Assembly: GCA_014773175.1 (NCBI GenBank)
Contig: VXCM01000343.1
Location: 121,705-185,704, forward strand
Direction: 5' to 3'
DNA from: Lucifuga dentata
Lineage: Eukaryota; Chordata; Actinopteri; Ophidiiformes; Bythitidae
DNA length: 64,000 bases
The first letter of the stretch is position 1, and every line of letters starts with the position of its first letter. Below are positions 1-42,175 of this stretch, one piece after another. Below the pieces are notes generated by a model. The model did not search any database and was not told the DNA's origin. It saw nothing but the letters and a program-made list of their open reading frames with translations. The translations under genes and the position numbers were made by a program.

Positions 1-1423
1 GTCAAGTGTTTGACCTGCAGTGAGATCACCGCTGTTTAACATCTGCAGTTTTTTTTTTTAGAAGTCTTTGTGGAGTTTGAAAATACAAGAGAATTATTTC
101 AGACAAGCTGGTTGCCTGCACTTCGATTGTGTAATTAGCATCATTTGTTGGAAATCAAGAAACTTTATGAGATTTACGGCTGCATGAATCCATTTTTGAA
201 CACTGGAGACAGGAAACAACTCCAAAATAAGATGACAGACACAAGAACTGTTGTACCATCAAGCTGATTGAAATGTTATCGCCAACACTGCCAATCGAAA
301 CATCCAGCAGACACACAGCAACATTAACAACCCACTGTAGTCATGATTATGTCCACTTGATGATTGTAAGCCCATTATTCTACTTTAAGTCTTTAGGTTA
401 ATAGAGGCTAAACTTTCTTTGTTCATGTTGGAATGGACAGATAACATAAACTAATCATATCAGAGTTTAGTTTTGGAAAATAAAATCAATGAGCTGGAAA
501 TGTAAAATCTCTGTACATAGTGTTAGCTTGATTTGGTTAATGCTAACGTTAACACAGCAATAAGTTTGATGTCATATTGACGAGGACTGCTAGCTTTAGC
601 GTTATCTCAAATTGCATTTATGCAAACCTAGAAAACATATGTCAAGGTACAAAATGGCTTACTGAGGTTATTATCAGCACACAAAAAGACGTTTGATATG
701 TTTTCATGATGTTCCACGTACAGACGGCTCACAAAGTCAACACACGGGGACAAAGATGAAGGAATATGTTGTTCTTTCCCTCTTCTGACCACCGCCCGCC
801 ATTTTCAGGAGACTTCTTGGCATGTTTTCCCACTTAAAACATAACTACTTTGAATTCAGTCGACATGATTGAGACAAACAGATTTTACATGATTAATACT
901 TTCTACATGACTGAAATGTTTTCAGAGTTGGAAAAAAATCAATTATGTATAGAAGTTTAAGCTAACTTTATCTTTTGTAAACTGAGAAGCCCACCATCTT
1001 TACTTTTTTTCAGTGGAGTTGTAGAGTTGGGTATTAATTGTCAGTTGGTGTCCCTTTCATAGCCATTTGACTTATAGTTTGTATTTGGCTGATGAAGGTT
1101 TAAATAAGATAGGCTTTATTGTCTTTATATGTCATGCAACACAATTTCGTTGGTAAACCCCAAGAAAAACAGCAGCAACTTCAATAGTATACAGGCTAAA
1201 GACACATTTACTTCTCCAAAAGCAACAGCAAAGTTTCATGAACGACTTTTAATTTTAAGGTTCAATTCTCAATATACTGTTTCCACATCAAACGGCTGTT
1301 AAAAAGATTCAATCTGTCTCCATGTTTTTAAAAAGTTACAGAGTGATCAAACATATTGTGGGTACTGTTTCCAAAATGAAAACTGTAGCTGTTTTGGACA
1401 GAGTTGTGGTAGGGACACGTCCA

Positions 1424-1960
1424 CATTGAGATTGATGCCTATAGAAATGCATCCAGCAGGGTCAGATTGGGATCCTAATTTTTACTTTTTCAAATATGTT
1501 TGTGGGGGTTTAGGATGGCCGGAAGAAAATGCTAAGGATGCTGGAGGTGGGGCAAACAAGTCTGTAATTGTCTGCTGTTTCTCTGTGCCAAGAAAATTAT
1601 GGAAGAAAAAATTATGTTTGCTTAGTTTAAGATAATGTTAATTAATATTAATTGTGCAGCGCAAAGGCCGCCGGCTAGCCCACCAATAGCTGTGGCCCAC
1701 TGGGAAAAATCCCGACTCTTCCGATGGCCAATCCGACCCTGGCATCCAGTAAGGCAAACCCATCAGTCCAAGAGGGGGGACCTTAAAGAGACAGTATCTA
1801 AAACAGCCAGTTTTCACTCAGTGTGCACACCGATGCTGCAACAAGGAAGCATAGAAATGGTTTATTGTGTTATTTGCATGTTAAAGCATTGAAAAAAAAT
1901 CTAAATAGACCTCCACATGATATAAGAACATGGAAATCTGTAGAGTATCCATTGAAAGAA
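1424..1960 (+). repeat. Decayed copy of dispersed repeat family A
   Basis: It shares an ordered series of short blocks with the copy at 8704-9239: the 'atgcatccag' phrase, 'agacaaaccca'-like text, 'cagtgtgcacac', 'gctgcaacaaggaag' and a block around 'ttaaagcattg'. The terminal inverted repeats seen in the 8704 copy are not recognisable here, so both boundaries are approximate. Confidence 0.4.
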
Positions 1961-2782
1961 GTCTATAATTATTGTTATATTTATCGTTCTAAATGTAAAC
2001 CGGTCTTAAATATGGGTTGCAGGAAAGAGAAGTACAGATCAACCAGTGACCAGTAATACAAAAGAAGAACAGAAAGCCTGTTTAGCAGCTCAAACGCCTC
2101 CAGTGCCTCCCTCTGTAATCATAAATTCACCTTCTTGTATACAGAAAGGTCAGGGGAATAAACTGGGGGCAGATTGGCTTAATCGGTGCCTCTCTGGCCT
2201 GTTTTGAAGGGAAGCCTCCAAGCGCGTGACTCATCCCAGACATGTACTTTGAGAGCAAAGCGGGTAAAGAAAGGCCTCTGAGTCTCAGACCAGGACAGAG
2301 TGCACTTTTCTGGGAAGCGGGGACGTTGTTTTCAGAAAGCCTGCAGCCTGTTTTCTGTCAGAGTGACTCACACAGCTGAATCCTTCAAACGACGCTTCAC
2401 TGCATTTAGTTGTAACCAGATGGACCGCTGAGTTTTCTGTCACCTTTTAGAAATGAGTTTGTGTGTGTGTGAAAAGCATAAATTTGCTTTCTGAGTCAGT
2501 TTGGGAAAGAGAGGGAAAAGTAAGAACAAAAAGAGAACATCAGGATGTAGGCGAGGGAATGTGTGCGCGTGTGTGTTGATGCTTTCAGCGTGCTGTATGT
2601 GTTTTGGTGTGTAACGCATCGTTTGTTGGGCTGGTTATGAGTTTTCTTCTTAAATTTACATGTCAGTGAGGCACAATAAGAGCTCAGTACCAATGTGTGT
2701 GCCAGCTCTCCAAGGTGCCCGTTCTGCCAGGGAGTAAAGTGCTGCAGTCACCTCCACAGGGCACAGAGGGGTCCCCTGTGCT

Positions 2783-2783
<1 letters not shown>

Positions 2784-2842
<59 letters not shown>
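2784..2842. repeat. (CA)n microsatellite
   Basis: An uninterrupted CA run of about 59 bp that grades into GAGAGA. A shorter CA run lies at about 2937-2954. Long open frames across it on both strands are repeat artefacts, not genes. Confidence 0.95.
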
Positions 2843-2845
<3 letters not shown>

Positions 2846-4629
2846 AGATAGGAATCCCTTCACTGACATCACAGCAACAACATCTTACAAACAATACAAA
2901 AATACATCACAATGCATCTTACAAAACAATAGCAAACACACACACACACACACATGCACATGCATTCTCATTATTTGCCGCTGCACAATATGCACATGCA
3001 TCGACAATGCAAGTTTTTCCTCACAAACACTGTTGTGTTTTTTGTGTTTGCATGCTGCAGAGGGGAGTTGTGCATGGCGCCTGCAACTGTGAGGATTCAG
3101 CATTTCTTCCTCATCTTGGCATGAGGTATGTAAGAGGAGGTGTACGCCTCTACGCCTCCCCTCCTCCTCCTCCTCCTCCCTCCTCCCCCTACATACAGCC
3201 TGACCTGAGGAACCGGCCCATAAGAAAGCGGAAAGCTTTATATATTGTAAAGCTGCATGAATAGTTGGTGGCTGTTTCAGACTCGCCGATGCAAAATTAC
3301 ACGAGAGACTTTTTCAGAAAACACAAGCTTGGTGCAAAATGGTGGCATCATCCGAATCCCAACATCTACAAATCTGTTCTTCCATCGTGCCCTAGAAATG
3401 ATTATTTGACACTGGGAAGACCTAAGAAAACAATAATCCCTGCAAACTTTAATATTGTGTGCTCAGTGGTATTTGGTGTCTGGTGACACAAACGTACTCA
3501 AACAGCACTCAGCAGTACTCAAATGACTTTTTTTTTTTTTTTTTNTTTTTTTTTTTTTTTTGAAGGCAGGGCTCAAATTGAACTTTATTGTACAGAATGG
3601 TTTAGAGAGTGGTCAGAATTCTGTATTGAGGTTCTCATAACACCACGTTTTCCACTTTCATTTACATTTATGTCACTCTAATGAGAATCAGTCGCTAACC
3701 TCATCTTGGTTCAAAGCTATGCAAAGCAGTCAAACTGGGATTATTGCAGGAAATGGAAATTCTCTAGAAAAAGCACTGGAATGACTCCAGCTTGTTTGCA
3801 TTTTGGTCTGTGCTGTTTGAAGCTGGTAGAAAGTTTCTTCATATGCTCAGTTTTGAGTGGGAATCAGGATAAGGCAATGCCTGGTAACTTCATGGGGATG
3901 TTTGAACCACAGGAACACTTACATAACAACTCAGTAGATGCATTTACAAGTTTGTTTCTTCCATAACTGGGTGAGTTTCTGCTTGTTTATAGAAAACATT
4001 CCTCCCTGCTGGTGCTGTAGCTGTATGACTGAGGCCTTGTGCACATGTGAGCAGGATTTACATATTCCAGCATCTGTGATGAAGGTTTTATTCTGTCATT
4101 AATCCCTTTATACGACGTGGTGTGTTTATGCAAGTGTGTGTGTGTGCATGGTGTGTGTGTGTGTGTGTGCGTGTGCATATTCTGGTAATCTTGTTGAGTC
4201 AGGGTCATCCAGGCTTTCCTCATGTCAAATATCTTGTTTCATTATCAGGCCCGGGTTATCCAGAAACACAAGCAGTCCACATGCATCAGCACTGAGGCCC
4301 GTTCATCATTTCTGCTAAGCCAGTTCAAAGTATAAAGTGGAACGATTCAGTAGGAACAATATATTACACACTGTATAATACACGTTTTCATTCAAGCTAC
4401 CATGTATGAAGTGCTTTCAGAAATGTATTTTTCAATCTTTGAATGCATAATTTCCTTATTCAAGCCATCTGTATGAAAAACCCATTCCATAAAAAACATT
4501 CCAAATTGAAAAACTGGAATTTACTGGAAGATGAAAGGTATTCCCAACAGCATGACAAGTTACAGTACAAGTGAAGAGGTGGGCCATATAGCCTTAAAAC
4601 CATATCATGATATTTTTGAGATATAAAGA

Positions 4630-4672
4630 TTATATATATATATATATATATATTATAATATATATATATATT
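4630..4672. repeat. (TA)n microsatellite
   Basis: An alternating TA tract interrupted once by TTATAATA. It lies in non-coding sequence upstream of hecw2. Confidence 0.9.
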
Positions 4673-4993
4673 GTATTATCTTGAATGGATTGGAATTTCT
4701 TTACCATTCTGTCACATTTTTTCATGCTTTTAACCACATGAATCCACCAATCTTTAGTCCTCGCTTGCATCCAGGCATTCTTGAGAATCGAAGTCACTGC
4801 ATCATTGTCATACACGCCAAAGGTGCAAAAAGTGCTTTAATCCTTCTCATCCTTCTCAATCCTGCCTCATTAGCATCCTTTGCAGTGTTTTCATTTTTCT
4901 CTGTCTCGGACACTAAACCCTCATTTATGCAGCTTTTTTTCAGGTGTAAACCATGATGCTGTCAAAAAAATTGGCGTAGGCAAGTTGGAATTG

Positions 4994-5126
4994 GACATCA
5001 AGACCTGTAGGGTAAATTTAGCCTTAGTTTTGATTTATTATAAGACATCACCCCCCCGTNGACATCAAGACCTGTAGGGTAAATTTAGCCTTAGTTTTGA
5101 TTTATTATAAGACATCACCCCCCCGT
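4994..5126. other. Contig-join artefact: 66-bp direct repeat around one N
   Basis: Bases 4994-5059 are repeated exactly at 5061-5126, separated only by the N at 5060. The same pattern recurs across the window with the same repeat length, so this is most simply an unmerged contig overlap rather than a biological tandem duplication. Confidence 0.85.
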
Positions 5127-5739
5127 CAATGTTGCTCTATTGCCAGTTTGATAGATGCTGCAGAGAAATTTGGAAGCCTGCTGGCAGAGTCTAGAACAGG
5201 AGTGACTTTATGTAGTAAAGTATACGTTAATACACAATAAGAACTCTTATTGGACAGTTCTGTCATTTGAATTGGAGTGATGTTTGTAGCTGTAGCGTCT
5301 TAGACTGCTATTAACTTTACAATCCAAATTAATTCATTAAACACAGTGATGCATACAGCACACACACATTCTCTGCTGAAGCTTACAGGAGGTGCATTTA
5401 AAGCATCACTGAGCAGCTCAGCTATTAAGACGTATACGTACCGTGAGTTATCAGTGCTTATTATACTGTAGCCCAAAATCATTCGGATCGTACATTCGTT
5501 GCATATTCCCAAATGTTCTGTTACACACAACACTAAAACAGGCTCCTCTTGCTCGTTTCTGAAGTCACACACCATCCCTTCTTTAAAAACAAAATGGCTC
5601 TGGTTGGGAATCTGACAGCTTCTCCATGACAGTTCCAAAACTGGCATTTGCAGATTTAAGAGCTTCCTGGAGGCAAATATAGCTGCCTGCCTCATTTTTC
5701 ATTTCTCCATTTTTACTGAGACAGCCTACTGATAGAGAG

Positions 5740-5765
5740 CAAAGAAGCAGAAGTGTGTCTGTGTG

Positions 5766-5802
<37 letters not shown>

Positions 5803-5829
5803 NCAAAGAAGCAGAAGTGTGTCTGTGTG

Positions 5830-5867
<38 letters not shown>
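5740..5867. repeat. (GA)n microsatellite, falsely doubled at an N
   Basis: A GA run follows a 'caaagaagcagaagtg' lead at 5740. The lead and the run are then repeated after the N at 5803. The real locus probably has one lead and one GA run, whose true length is unknown. Confidence 0.8.
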
Positions 5868-5868
<1 letters not shown>

Positions 5869-6351
5869 ATTTAGGAATAAGATGGGTTAGAGATTTCATC
5901 TTCCAATGGTCACGCATTTCAAATTAATTCATTTCCATCCACAGGGGGTAGAGCTGTTTAAAGAAGCCCACATACTCTATTAATTGTTGCATTATACCTT
6001 TAAAACAGTTAATAATGTAATATTTAAGCATCACAAAAATGTTGAGTTGCATCATATTCTTATCATTCTGATACAGTGAGCATTAAAACCATGAAAAGGA
6101 ATTGTCGCAGTTGAAATCCCCATGTTAATTTCCTGATTCATTAGAAGGGTTGTCAGAGAAGGTTAAAAAAAAATGGAGGAAAATGGTTCTACGGGGTTAT
6201 TTGTGTTGGTGGCAGTTTACACCTATATGTGACTAATACTTGTTCAACCTGCTGAGTTGATTACAAGTCAGTGGGGGTTTTACTGTTCCGTTGTTGGTGT
6301 TGGGAAATTTTTGTACCTTATCGATCTCTCTGTCTCCCTCTCCGTCTTTAG

Positions 6352-6710
6352 GTTCTTGTTGTCCAGTGGATATGTTGTTGGATATCTGCAGTCCTTGCTT
6401 TGACCTCGACGGTTTCTTTGGAAAAATTCTGTTATGAAGCGATGACCAAAAGCCACAATACTGGGAGCCTCTGTAGAAAAAGAATCAGCACATAATTTCT
6501 AAGACTTCCATATGTCCCCACCAGTCATTGTGTCCTCTCCCAACCAACTCCCACTGTAAAAACCTGAGGATATCGCTTAAGTCAGCAAAGCCCACAACAT
6601 GGATCATCAATTTGACAACTGGCCCAGCCAATAACAAGCTCCTACTCAGCTCCACCTCTTCTCTGGCCTCTTCTTCCTCTGTCTTCTCGTAGTTGCCTCA
6701 GCCACAAACC
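6352..6710 (+). promoter_or_regulatory. Probable hecw2 5' UTR part of the first coding exon
   Basis: A pyrimidine-rich tract ending in 'tccgtctttag' at 6341-6351 looks like a 3' splice site, which puts the start of this exon at 6352. The sequence from there to the ATG at 6711 has no homology to HECW proteins and has stops in the coding frame, the last being TAG at 6690-6692. It is therefore best read as 5' UTR, with an upstream non-coding exon outside the recognised region. Confidence 0.5.
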
Positions 6711-27400
<20,690 letters not shown>

Positions 27401-30350
27401 CAGCTGAGAGATCAAACAGGAAATCCACCGTTCTAAAGGAGATTAGAATTAAAATGTGGAAACGGCAACTCATCTTGTGGACAGTAACGCCATTTTTGCA
27501 TCGGATTGCCACTGGCTCTTTATCAGACTTCATTCCGATTCTCTGCCTTTCTCTCACATTTCATGATGGAGATCAATCATCGAGCGCCTTTGGAAGAACG
27601 GCAGAGAATCGCAAAATGGTTTAAAGGATTGTACGGTACAACCCTTGTATCTTGTTTTCACAGCACACTTTGTACGTTGAGTCACATGTGTGCTTTAACT
27701 TTTCAGTTGATTGCCTTGGTTACTGGATTTTAGCCCCACATCCCAGGGGTCCACCCTGCACCTCAGAGACAGATGCTCAAAAAAAAAACTGTTAACTCCC
27801 CCGTCCCTGTTTCCCTTTCTGGACCTCTAAACTGTGTCTTTTCTGCACTGGGGCTACAGTGCTATAAACTAAAAAACATCGCACACACTAATCATCTTTG
27901 CACAAAACACACGGACATACAATCATTCGTTTTTAATGGCTGTGCACAGCAATGTTTCCCCATATTTTTTTAGCTGCATGGAAAAACGCAAAAATGTAGA
28001 ATTTCAGCTGTGCAACAGTGAAGAACAGACTGCTTGTTTGACAAAAGGGGATGCATTGGTGTGCACACATACAAACACACATAAACACACAAATTGCATA
28101 AAAATTTTTTGTTTTGGTGTGATTTCAGTGAGAGAATAAGCTGGACTCAGTTAGGAATCATCAGAGACTTTTATCATCGCTGACATCGTCACAGCGGTTA
28201 CGCTAATGACAGCAGGTTCTGATCAGGACTGTTGCCTTCAAATCTTCAACATCAGAGCTCTAACATGGGCATTAAAGGCAAAGACACATCCAAGAAGCTC
28301 AGCCCCACCCTCCCATATACTCAACAAGGACAACCAACATGACACTGACACAAACACAACTCCCGGCCATTCCCGTCGGCCATGTGAAATTCACACACTT
28401 CACTCAGACAGAAATGCAGGGTTCCTGTCTTTCAAACTTTTCCACCTATTTATCACAAGAAACAGGTGCACTTTTTTCACGTGGATGAAGCTCACACACA
28501 ACACACATGATCCTCCTCACTGATGTAATGGCCTCTCAAACAGTGAAGGTGACGAATGTACCAAATCAGGTGACTGAATGTATGAACCTCAAGCGTCTCC
28601 GCTCGGCCCAGAGGAGAATTTCAAGCAGCGTTCAGGGAAGAAGAGGAAGTACCTTACCAGAAATGAAGTGAAAGAAATCAAATGTAAAAGCGGCTCGAGA
28701 AACATGGAAGCATTTGACTCAAACTGGCACCAGATTAGGCCTTGTTAGCTAAAGACACTAGCCTGGTGTCACCCACCTGCTCAGGTTAGTGTCTCTTGGG
28801 GTATCTGGAAATGAAATAGGGGAAGCTGTGAATGTGACTAGAATAAAAGATTGTTAAACTTATGGAATGAGATTAAACTCCAATAACAGCTCCAAGACAT
28901 TGTCACAAATGGGCAGAAGCATGATAAGCTATTATTACTTTAGCAGATTGATAGCAAAGAACCTGTAAACCTCCTTATTGAATGACCTGACCAGGTGTGA
29001 TGTGTTTTCAGAAACAAGCAATGACCTTTTAGGGCTGTAGGAATATTGTACATTAGCTCATGAGAATTTTTGGGTATACACATCCATGTTGGACAATAGT
29101 TTTGTCTTGAAAGCATGTGATAAAAACACTTTATAGGCTTTTTAATACACAACCCAAATCCAAAGGACCCTCTCACTCCACCTCATCCACTTCCCCCACA
29201 TACACACAAACACACATGTTCATTTTCTATGAGGTGCATGCACGATTACAACTATTGTACAGAGTCCTGTTGGACCTAGACCACACGGGCTGGAATAGAG
29301 CTAGAGTGTCTCACATGCAATACAAGATGTGAAGACAAGCTTTCATATCCCAGCCCCCGGCCCAACACTGCATGCGGGATCTTCTCGGTCAGCTCTGTGA
29401 GCTGTGCTGGGGCAGAAAACCCTAGATGGTGTTGTGTTTTAGCTTGATATTGCATGCTGAAATAGTGAAACACTCTGTCCTTACTAGCTTTTTGCATGAG
29501 GATATTGCTATCCATTCAGAAAAGGGGTGAGGAAGCTGGATACGTGTCACGTTGGTTGTGGCGGTCACTTGAGGCATGCAGCCTTACCTGCTTACCTGGC
29601 ACTGTCACATCTTGAGTGTTTACCTCACGGGAACAAGATGCAAGAAATACAATTCACTTTTATTCTGGGAATGGAATTATGCTGAAATGTCATAGTTTGT
29701 TATCTCTGCGACAGTGTAATGGAAAGTGTGTTGGCAGCATGCTCCAAAAACTGTTATTGTTACTTTGACCTGTGCATTTCTGCCTATCTTAGTAATAGGT
29801 CAGAGGTTACGGTTTGTTGTTCATGGAGACACAGAATCAATAGGGCTGTTTTGATCTTGCGAAAAGTGAGAGCACCTGTATGTGTACCATGTGTGCGGTC
29901 CTGTTTGTCTCTTTGTATATAACTGTACATGTATGTCTGTCCTGTTGTGTGTATAAATATATATTTTGCACCGAATGTACCAAAGGTTTGGGGCTTGCAT
30001 AGTCAACCATTACGGATTCTCAGTTTCAGCCTAACGGGCTTCTGCCACACCTTTACATCACTTCATGTTTACTCGAGGGGCAATTTTGTGACACGGGCAA
30101 CAATCCTTTACATTGGCATATCCATAATTTGGTCAGTGCAAGGTTTTCCACACTGAAGCTTTATTGCTGCAGAAGGCTGACACGATTGATTTCTTGTTCC
30201 TTTTCCAAATGAAGTGCACCACGCTCCTCACCTAAAACATTTTTGACAGGACCCAGCTCCAGTTTTCAGAACTCCACTCTATGCAAAGCTCCTGTATGTG
30301 TGTCTTCGTTTCACCCCGATGATTGTAATAAAAGACAACAAATGGAAAAT
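27401..30350 (+). promoter_or_regulatory. hecw2: Probable hecw2 3' UTR with poly(A) signal at 30327-30332
   Basis: No coding exon is seen between the hecw2 stop and the stk17b promoter. AATAAA at 30327-30332 (context 'gattgtaataaaagac') is the last strong signal before sequence character changes, implying a 3' UTR of about 2.9 kb. Earlier AATAAA-type signals exist (for example near 28841), so shorter isoforms are possible. Transcript extent is inferred, not seen. Confidence 0.45.
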
Positions 30351-30845
30351 TTGGATTAATAATCCACAATACTTATTTATCTTGCAAAACAGAGAGAGCA
30401 ACATTTAATCAGATGTGTAGTTTTAGTTATCTCACTTCTATGTTTTTGGAAGCAAATTGCACAATCTTCATCTACTCCCAAATTCAAATCTTTAAAAAAG
30501 TGTGAAAATAAGAAAATTTAAATGTGAAAGAAAGTAGGGAAATTAAAATAAATTGACGAGGGGCAATTTAATAATCCATAATCTATTTATGCTCCCTGCT
30601 AACATTTCTACTTCTAAACTGTTTTTTAAATCTTGCCTGCCATGTCCTGGAGTCTATATTTGGGTCCTACTTCTGTACACCACTGTTACAGTAGTTACAA
30701 AGAAATTGCAGACATGACATAAATAGAGAAGGAGCTGTTCTGATTTTATTTTCTGCATACCAGCCACTTCTAACTTTAAGTCACTAGACTTGCTTTTTCT
30801 TTCTCTCTTTTTTTTTTTTTTTTTTTTTGTATCTAACATTCTATT

Positions 30846-31020
30846 ACTGTGGTTCTCAACTTTGTCCTCAAGTACCACTGCATTGTAAACAGTATTTTCT
30901 CTCTCCCTAATTTACCTACACCTGATTAGCTAAATCAGTGTTTAGCCAATCAATATTTGGGAAATCCTCCTGCTCAAACACCTGATTTAGCTAATCAGGT
31001 GTGGGTATAGCAGGAAGAGA
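30846..31020. mobile_element. Short inverted-repeat element between hecw2 and stk17b
   Basis: Contains 'tggttctcaactttgtcctc', a phrase common to a dispersed teleost repeat, and an internal inverted pair: 'cacctgattagctaaatca' at about 30924 and 'tgatttagctaatcaggtg' at about 30984. No coding capacity. It begins about 20 bp after a poly-T tract (30810-30829). Confidence 0.55.
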
Positions 31021-31234
31021 TTTAAAAAAATATGCTCTACTTTAGTAAACATACATAGTTGACGTTTCCTGCCATTTTTTTATATTTGGCAGATGATGAT
31101 TTCAATGCAAGCCAGTGTAGAGTAGTCGATGATGTTTTATACTTCTTTACTTATATGATAATTAGTCTGTTAAGTGTTTATTTTTTTAAACTCAGCATAA
31201 TTTACTTCAGGTGATGATGCTGCCCTCTAGTGGC

Positions 31235-31689
31235 CCTCTAAGTGAGTGTTTTGAAACCCACCGGTCCTCCAACACTGCGCATGCGCCAAACAGTGACGTG
31301 TCGAGAAAGCGTCAAACAGAAGGATGTAAAAATGACCGAACTGTTTAGATGAAGTTACTAAGATAGCTAATAGTCATCCGCAGCACCCGTTTGGATAAAA
31401 ACTCATTGGAATCTTCCGTGGCTTCACTGTTTTTAGACTGTTTACTTTTACGCAGCTCAGGTGAAGAAATCGTTTTAACGGGCTATATTGACCATCGAGC
31501 TAATTCGTTTAGCGACGGTTGAGCTAGCAGCCGATCCGAGCGGCCAGTTTAAATGATAACTGTCGGTTTAGCAAAAAGTAGCATGAAACTTGTTATGTTT
31601 ACGCTACCCGCTTATCTTAGCCTTTTATCTCTTCGCTAGTAGAGTGTTTAAGTATTATCTAGCCGGGAAGCCGGTAACGACGGGGGAAG
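31235..31689 (+). promoter_or_regulatory. stk17b: stk17b promoter and 5' UTR
   Basis: CpG-containing sequence (for example 'tgcgcatgcgcc' at about 31278, a palindromic NRF1-type site) lies upstream of the ATG at 31690. No TATA box is evident. The transcription start is not determinable from sequence. An in-frame TAA at 31675-31677 lies five codons before the ATG and fixes the start. Confidence 0.5.
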
Positions 31690-39420
<7,731 letters not shown>

Positions 39421-42140
39421 AAACACACAAAAAAAAGGATGAAAAGTGAAGGGAATGAAGTGTATGAGGGGTCGCCCCCCCTCACGGCTTTTAAATTGTT
39501 TTATGCATCACCACCCAAGAGTTCTTTGGTCTCCTGCTTGGTCAAGTTCCAGAGTGACCACTCAAACCAAAGATAACCATCTCAATTTGAAGATCTAACG
39601 CTGATCCGACACCGTTTCAAATGTGTGGGAAGTTTGTCTGCTTAACCTGAAGTATTTCATGTCTTTGCATCGTGAGACGTCGCTCAGTTGTTCCTGTGCT
39701 GAAGGCTTGCATGGAAATCTATGCAATACTGCTCATCTGCATCTGAAATAGTTCTTGTAACTTTCAAGAAAGCTTGCAGAAGTTTCTAGTTGTCTGCCTT
39801 TAGGTGTGAAGTGTTGCTGCTGCATTTCAGTAGAAATACATGGTGTGAAATCTAGATAAGCATTACTGCAATCAGGAAGTATTACAACGTCATCAGAGAA
39901 AACTAAGGACGGCAGGGCACTAGTGATGTGAAGTGTGTGTGCAGCAATCTGCAGGGTTGTGCGTTTGTGTTGTCTCACCTGCACGCCTGAATAGTGCAAA
40001 TGATTAAAACCAGCAAATGCTAGTCCAGCTGATCCCGTCTGGCTGCTGCTTGTCATTGTAACGTGGATTATTTCTTCATACCTGCAGCATTTTGTTTCTC
40101 CATTTCATGTCCAAGTTGCACTTCCTCTTTCAAAACAACCAACAGGGCAGCGTTTATATGCAAGATACCACATTCCTCACACTGCTGCTTTTTACTTGTT
40201 TTTGTACATTCCCAAAAAAAAAGCACAAATAATTTTCTGCGTGGGTTTAATCTTAACTAAGGACTTGTTGTAAAGACAGGTCAAGTTAGTGACTCTGAAT
40301 GAATGAGTCACGCTGGGGTTGGTAACATTGCTGTTTATCTTTGCATGGTGAGAAAGAAACTTTAAACTGTAACGGCTCAAACCTTAGTGACTCATGCTTC
40401 ACAGGCCACGCCCACTCCCTCTAATGATTTCCTTACCAAGCCATTGCTCTCTGTCAGCCGGCAGGGAGAAACTTAAGCACTTACTTAATAAGCACGCGTT
40501 GAACTGAAACATAAAACGGGAGCTCACGCTTCTGTGTCTTCAGAGCTTCTCGTGTGTTTTTGGTCCCTCCCCAAAGCCATCCAGTCTGCATTTAAAGCTG
40601 CTTTTCTTCTCACGGCTCGGCATACCTGCGGTGATAAATTCCTGTCGTTCTTCTCTCAGGGCGTCACTCCGTTCACTCTCTGCTCACTCTTCTTTTGTAT
40701 TTTTAATGTTATTATTACAGGCCTATTTAAGTCGTACTTGTTTTGATGTAGCTGCGTGTCGTTGGGTGGTTTTGAGAATATATCGAGAGGCAGACGGGTT
40801 GGATAGGTTGTTATTTAAACAAGAAAATGCCATTTGGTTACAGAGTCTAAATGGAAGTTTGCAGTGGAAAGATGAAAGTAAAGATTAATTTTTAAATGGT
40901 ACTAGGAAGTAAAACTAGGGATGGAGTTGGAGAGACGAGTCGAGTGGTTTTCGTCGGTGGAGGAGGACTGAACACTACGTTTGAATGGACTTGAGAAATT
41001 TTGAGCTCTTGAGAGAATAACTTTATACTGTTAAAATGATTTGTTTGGAGTGTTGAGAAATGTGGGGATGAAAGATGAGAAAGTGGAAAGGCTTTGAAGA
41101 GATCGTTTAGCTATTAAATGATTTGGGAAAGAGATGGATGTTTCTTCCAGGAAGGTACCAGCTGTAACAGTGAGATGAGGTGGCGTTGACTCACATGATG
41201 TGCCATAACGATTTTTTGTCTTAGGATAGATTTAATAATATATGTATAAAAACCTGATGGAAATACTCTGTCACGCAGCGCTGGGAACTCTGATTGCTCT
41301 GACTTGTAAAACCTCCCATGAAACATTCCCTTTTTTGTTCTAAGGTGCCAAACATTGCATTTGTTGTCCTCGATGATTTCCTAGCGCCGTCACTGGCTGG
41401 CACAAAGGCCTTTGTGTGGGAGACGAGGCTTCCAGCCACGGCCGCGCTCTCATCCCTATGCCGTCATCCCGCAAAACTGGAACACCACACTGTAAAAAAT
41501 GTCCATCTCAACATGTGCTGTCATAGAATCGCATTTGCTGGGCACATTCAACTTCAGCTGGAGCCACAGAATCTCTGCTGCTATAGGAAAATAATTATGA
41601 GTTATCCTGTCAAACGTTCAGACATTCTGCTTAAATGTTACAGACAAGACGCTGGCGTGTTAAAGTCAACTAAATATGCTCATCTATGAACTTCCACGAT
41701 CAGTTTTCAGTTTTATAGAAACAAGTGACACTTCCTCTTCCTCTTGCAGCAGAGTCTACCTTGTACTGTAAGGAAAAACAAGATTTTAAGACTTAAAGGA
41801 CCATACCGGTGATTTTTGCATGTTTAAGCCCAATAGATACTACTTGCATGCACGTTGTGTTACTGACAAGCATTTTCCAAAATATGAAAGCATAGTTTAG
41901 TTTGTCATTTTGCTAAATCCCCTGATCTTTCCAAATTAAATATTCAGGTTTTACAAAAATTCAGTTTCGCCTGCTAACACTTGCGTCCAAACGTAGAAGG
42001 GACTGATTATATTCCCTGGCAGAGACGTGCATTTTCTTCCTGGATCAGTTAAATAAAATTATGTCAACAAAATATTTAATAGATATCATGTTCACTGTGA
42101 TGGATTATTTATCTCAAGGACATTTCAAGACACTACAAGT

Positions 42141-42175
<35 letters not shown>

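Larger units (their letters stand above)
1..6351. other. Non-coding region upstream of the first hecw2 coding exon
   Basis: No exon with recognisable protein similarity is visible on either strand. The stretch is AT-rich and holds microsatellites (CA, TG, TA and GA runs), a poly-T tract with an N at 3545, two N-joined false duplications (N at 5060 and 5803) and a decayed copy of a dispersed repeat near 1424-1960. A phrase near 1105-1160, a Pol-like 'tttattgtc...caacacaatttcg' stretch, resembles a common teleost interspersed repeat tail, but I cannot name it. The region could be intergenic or a 5' intron of hecw2, because the first coding exon is preceded by a good splice acceptor at 6350-6351. 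Confidence 0.6.

Noticed and set aside
2656..3092. Open frames of 60-130 codons across CA/TG runs on both strands
   Set aside because: They are repetitive His-Thr or Cys-Val translations of a microsatellite with no homology.
4994..5126. Tandem duplications of about 66 bp as real biological repeats
   Set aside because: All are centred on a single N, are exact and have nearly constant length; a contig-overlap artefact is the simpler explanation.
5300..5695. 131-codon minus-strand open frame
   Set aside because: No domain, family or splice context recognised, and its composition is that of surrounding non-coding DNA; frames of this length occur by chance in 64 kb.
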